A DNA stretch of 64,000 bases from Rhizobium sp. BG4 (lineage in GTDB: Bacteria; Pseudomonadota; Alphaproteobacteria; Rhizobiales; Rhizobiaceae), in contig NZ_CP044125.1 in assembly GCF_016864575.1 (NCBI RefSeq), positions 1,240,001-1,304,000 of the forward strand, in the 5' to 3' direction. The notes under the pieces are model-generated. The model saw only the letters and a list, made by a program, of their open reading frames with translations, was not told the DNA's origin and did not search any database. Positions 63,632-64,000 of the stretch are shown here, piece by piece. The position numbers were made by a program, and so were the translations under genes. Positions within the stretch are counted from its first letter, which is position 1, and each line of letters begins with the position of its first letter.

Positions 63632-64000
63632 ATGACCTTCACAATCGTTTCCCGGCGCGGGCTGCTGCGTCTTTCCGGTCTGGCGCTCGTCGCGGGCGTT
63701 GCAAGCTGCACCACAACACCGAAAATGTCGTCGACCCCATCTGACGGCCAGGACGAGACGGCGGCGGCCCTGCCCCTCGTCAACCAGCTGCGTGCCAAGA
63801 ACGGCCTGCCGCCGCTCAGCATCGATCCGGCAGCGAGCGCGGCTGCGATCTTTCAGGCAAAGCGCATGGCAAGCGCCGGCAAGATGGCGCATCTGATGGG
63901 CATGACAGACAGCTTTGGCGCCCGTGTGAAGGCGAGCGGCGTGCAGCTGCCCGCAGCCGAGAATATCGGCGTCGGCCAGAAGTCGGTCGACGGTATCGTC
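63632..64000 (+). CDS. CAP-domain lipoprotein, 3' end beyond the window
   Basis: 123 residues are visible. The N-terminus has a twin-arginine-like SRRGLLRL, then a hydrophobic stretch ending in the lipobox VASC (Cys26). The following LVNQLRAKNGLPPLSIDPAASAAAIFQAKRMA and MAHLMG show the start of a CAP/SCP domain, a secreted fold of unknown role in bacteria. It may be exported by the Tat pathway as a lipoprotein. It starts three bases after DUF6460. Confidence 0.85.
   Translation, partial: MTFTIVSRRGLLRLSGLALVAGVASCTTTPKMSSTPSDGQDETAAALPLVNQLRAKNGLPPLSIDPAASAAAIFQAKRMASAGKMAHLMGMTDSFGARVKASGVQLPAAENIGVGQKSVDGIV

Noticed and set aside
1..64000. CRISPR array, insertion sequence, prophage or origin
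   Set aside because: No regularly spaced repeats, transposase, integrase, phage structural gene or replication initiator is visible.

Overview
The window looks like a chromosomal segment from a Rhizobium-type alphaproteobacterium (Rhizobiaceae). It is GC-rich throughout. It carries family-typical genes such as podJ, UPF0262, DUF2948, DUF982, DUF6460, a TIGR02186/TauE pair and the lhr-pdeM pair. The order murA-DUF2948-hisD-UPF0262-LMW phosphatase-infA-maf-yacG-tRNA-Phe is, from memory, typical of this family. This assignment is inference; no database was searched. No gene-free stretch exceeds about 260 bases. No CRISPR array, insertion sequence, prophage or replication origin was seen.

Layout. 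1-2.4 kb: the end of a DMT transporter, an OsmC protein, a frameshifted flavoprotein and a VanZ-like protein. 2.5-8.5 kb: housekeeping genes on the minus strand from tRNA-Phe to murA. 8.6-10.9 kb: tRNA-Thr followed by an AT-richer foreign-looking membrane gene, then small genes (DUF982, an exported protein, a 45-residue membrane protein) with promoters of the general-stress (EcfG/RpoE2) type. 11-19.5 kb: UvrD-like helicase, 3-hydroxyisobutyryl-CoA hydrolase, GGDEF-EAL protein, galE, aminotransferase, mscL. 19.7-25.1 kb: a large transporter-fused hybrid histidine kinase and a TetR/MFS divergent pair. 25.2-29.3 kb: a glycosyltransferase plus sugar-nucleotide epimerase pair, then an AT-rich accessory gene of unknown function broken by an in-frame amber codon. 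29.4-36.8 kb: a MepK-like peptidase, a GreA-like factor, and the beta-oxidation operon acd-fadA-fadB with a strong palindromic operator. 36.8-44.4 kb: small stress genes, VOC protein, EamA transporter/MocR regulator divergent pair, GAF-GGDEF protein with an amber codon, and a cystathionine-gamma-synthase-like/Lrp pair. 44.7-51 kb: podJ, a C39-like peptidase, ddl and a TauE/TIGR02186 pair. 52-64 kb: three regulators, hydrolases, an SLT lipoprotein, pdeM-lhr, two YitT paralogues, an Rrf2/AhpD-like pair, a TPR-methyltransferase and a CAP-domain lipoprotein cut by the right edge.

Two features cut across the window. Five genes (flavoprotein, TetR, fadA, acyl-CoA dehydrogenase, lhr 5' end) look frameshifted. 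In every case the homologous reading is restored by adding single G or C bases in or beside short G/C runs, seven bases in total. This points to deletion errors in the assembly rather than decay, and should be tested before any loss of function is claimed. Separately, two genes carry in-frame TAG codons that cannot be explained that way.

Cell-envelope and polarity functions recur (murA, ddl, podJ, MepK-like, SLT lipoprotein, galE, the glycan pair). Regulatory palindromes are unusually clear at the acd, MocR, Rrf2 and TetR promoters.
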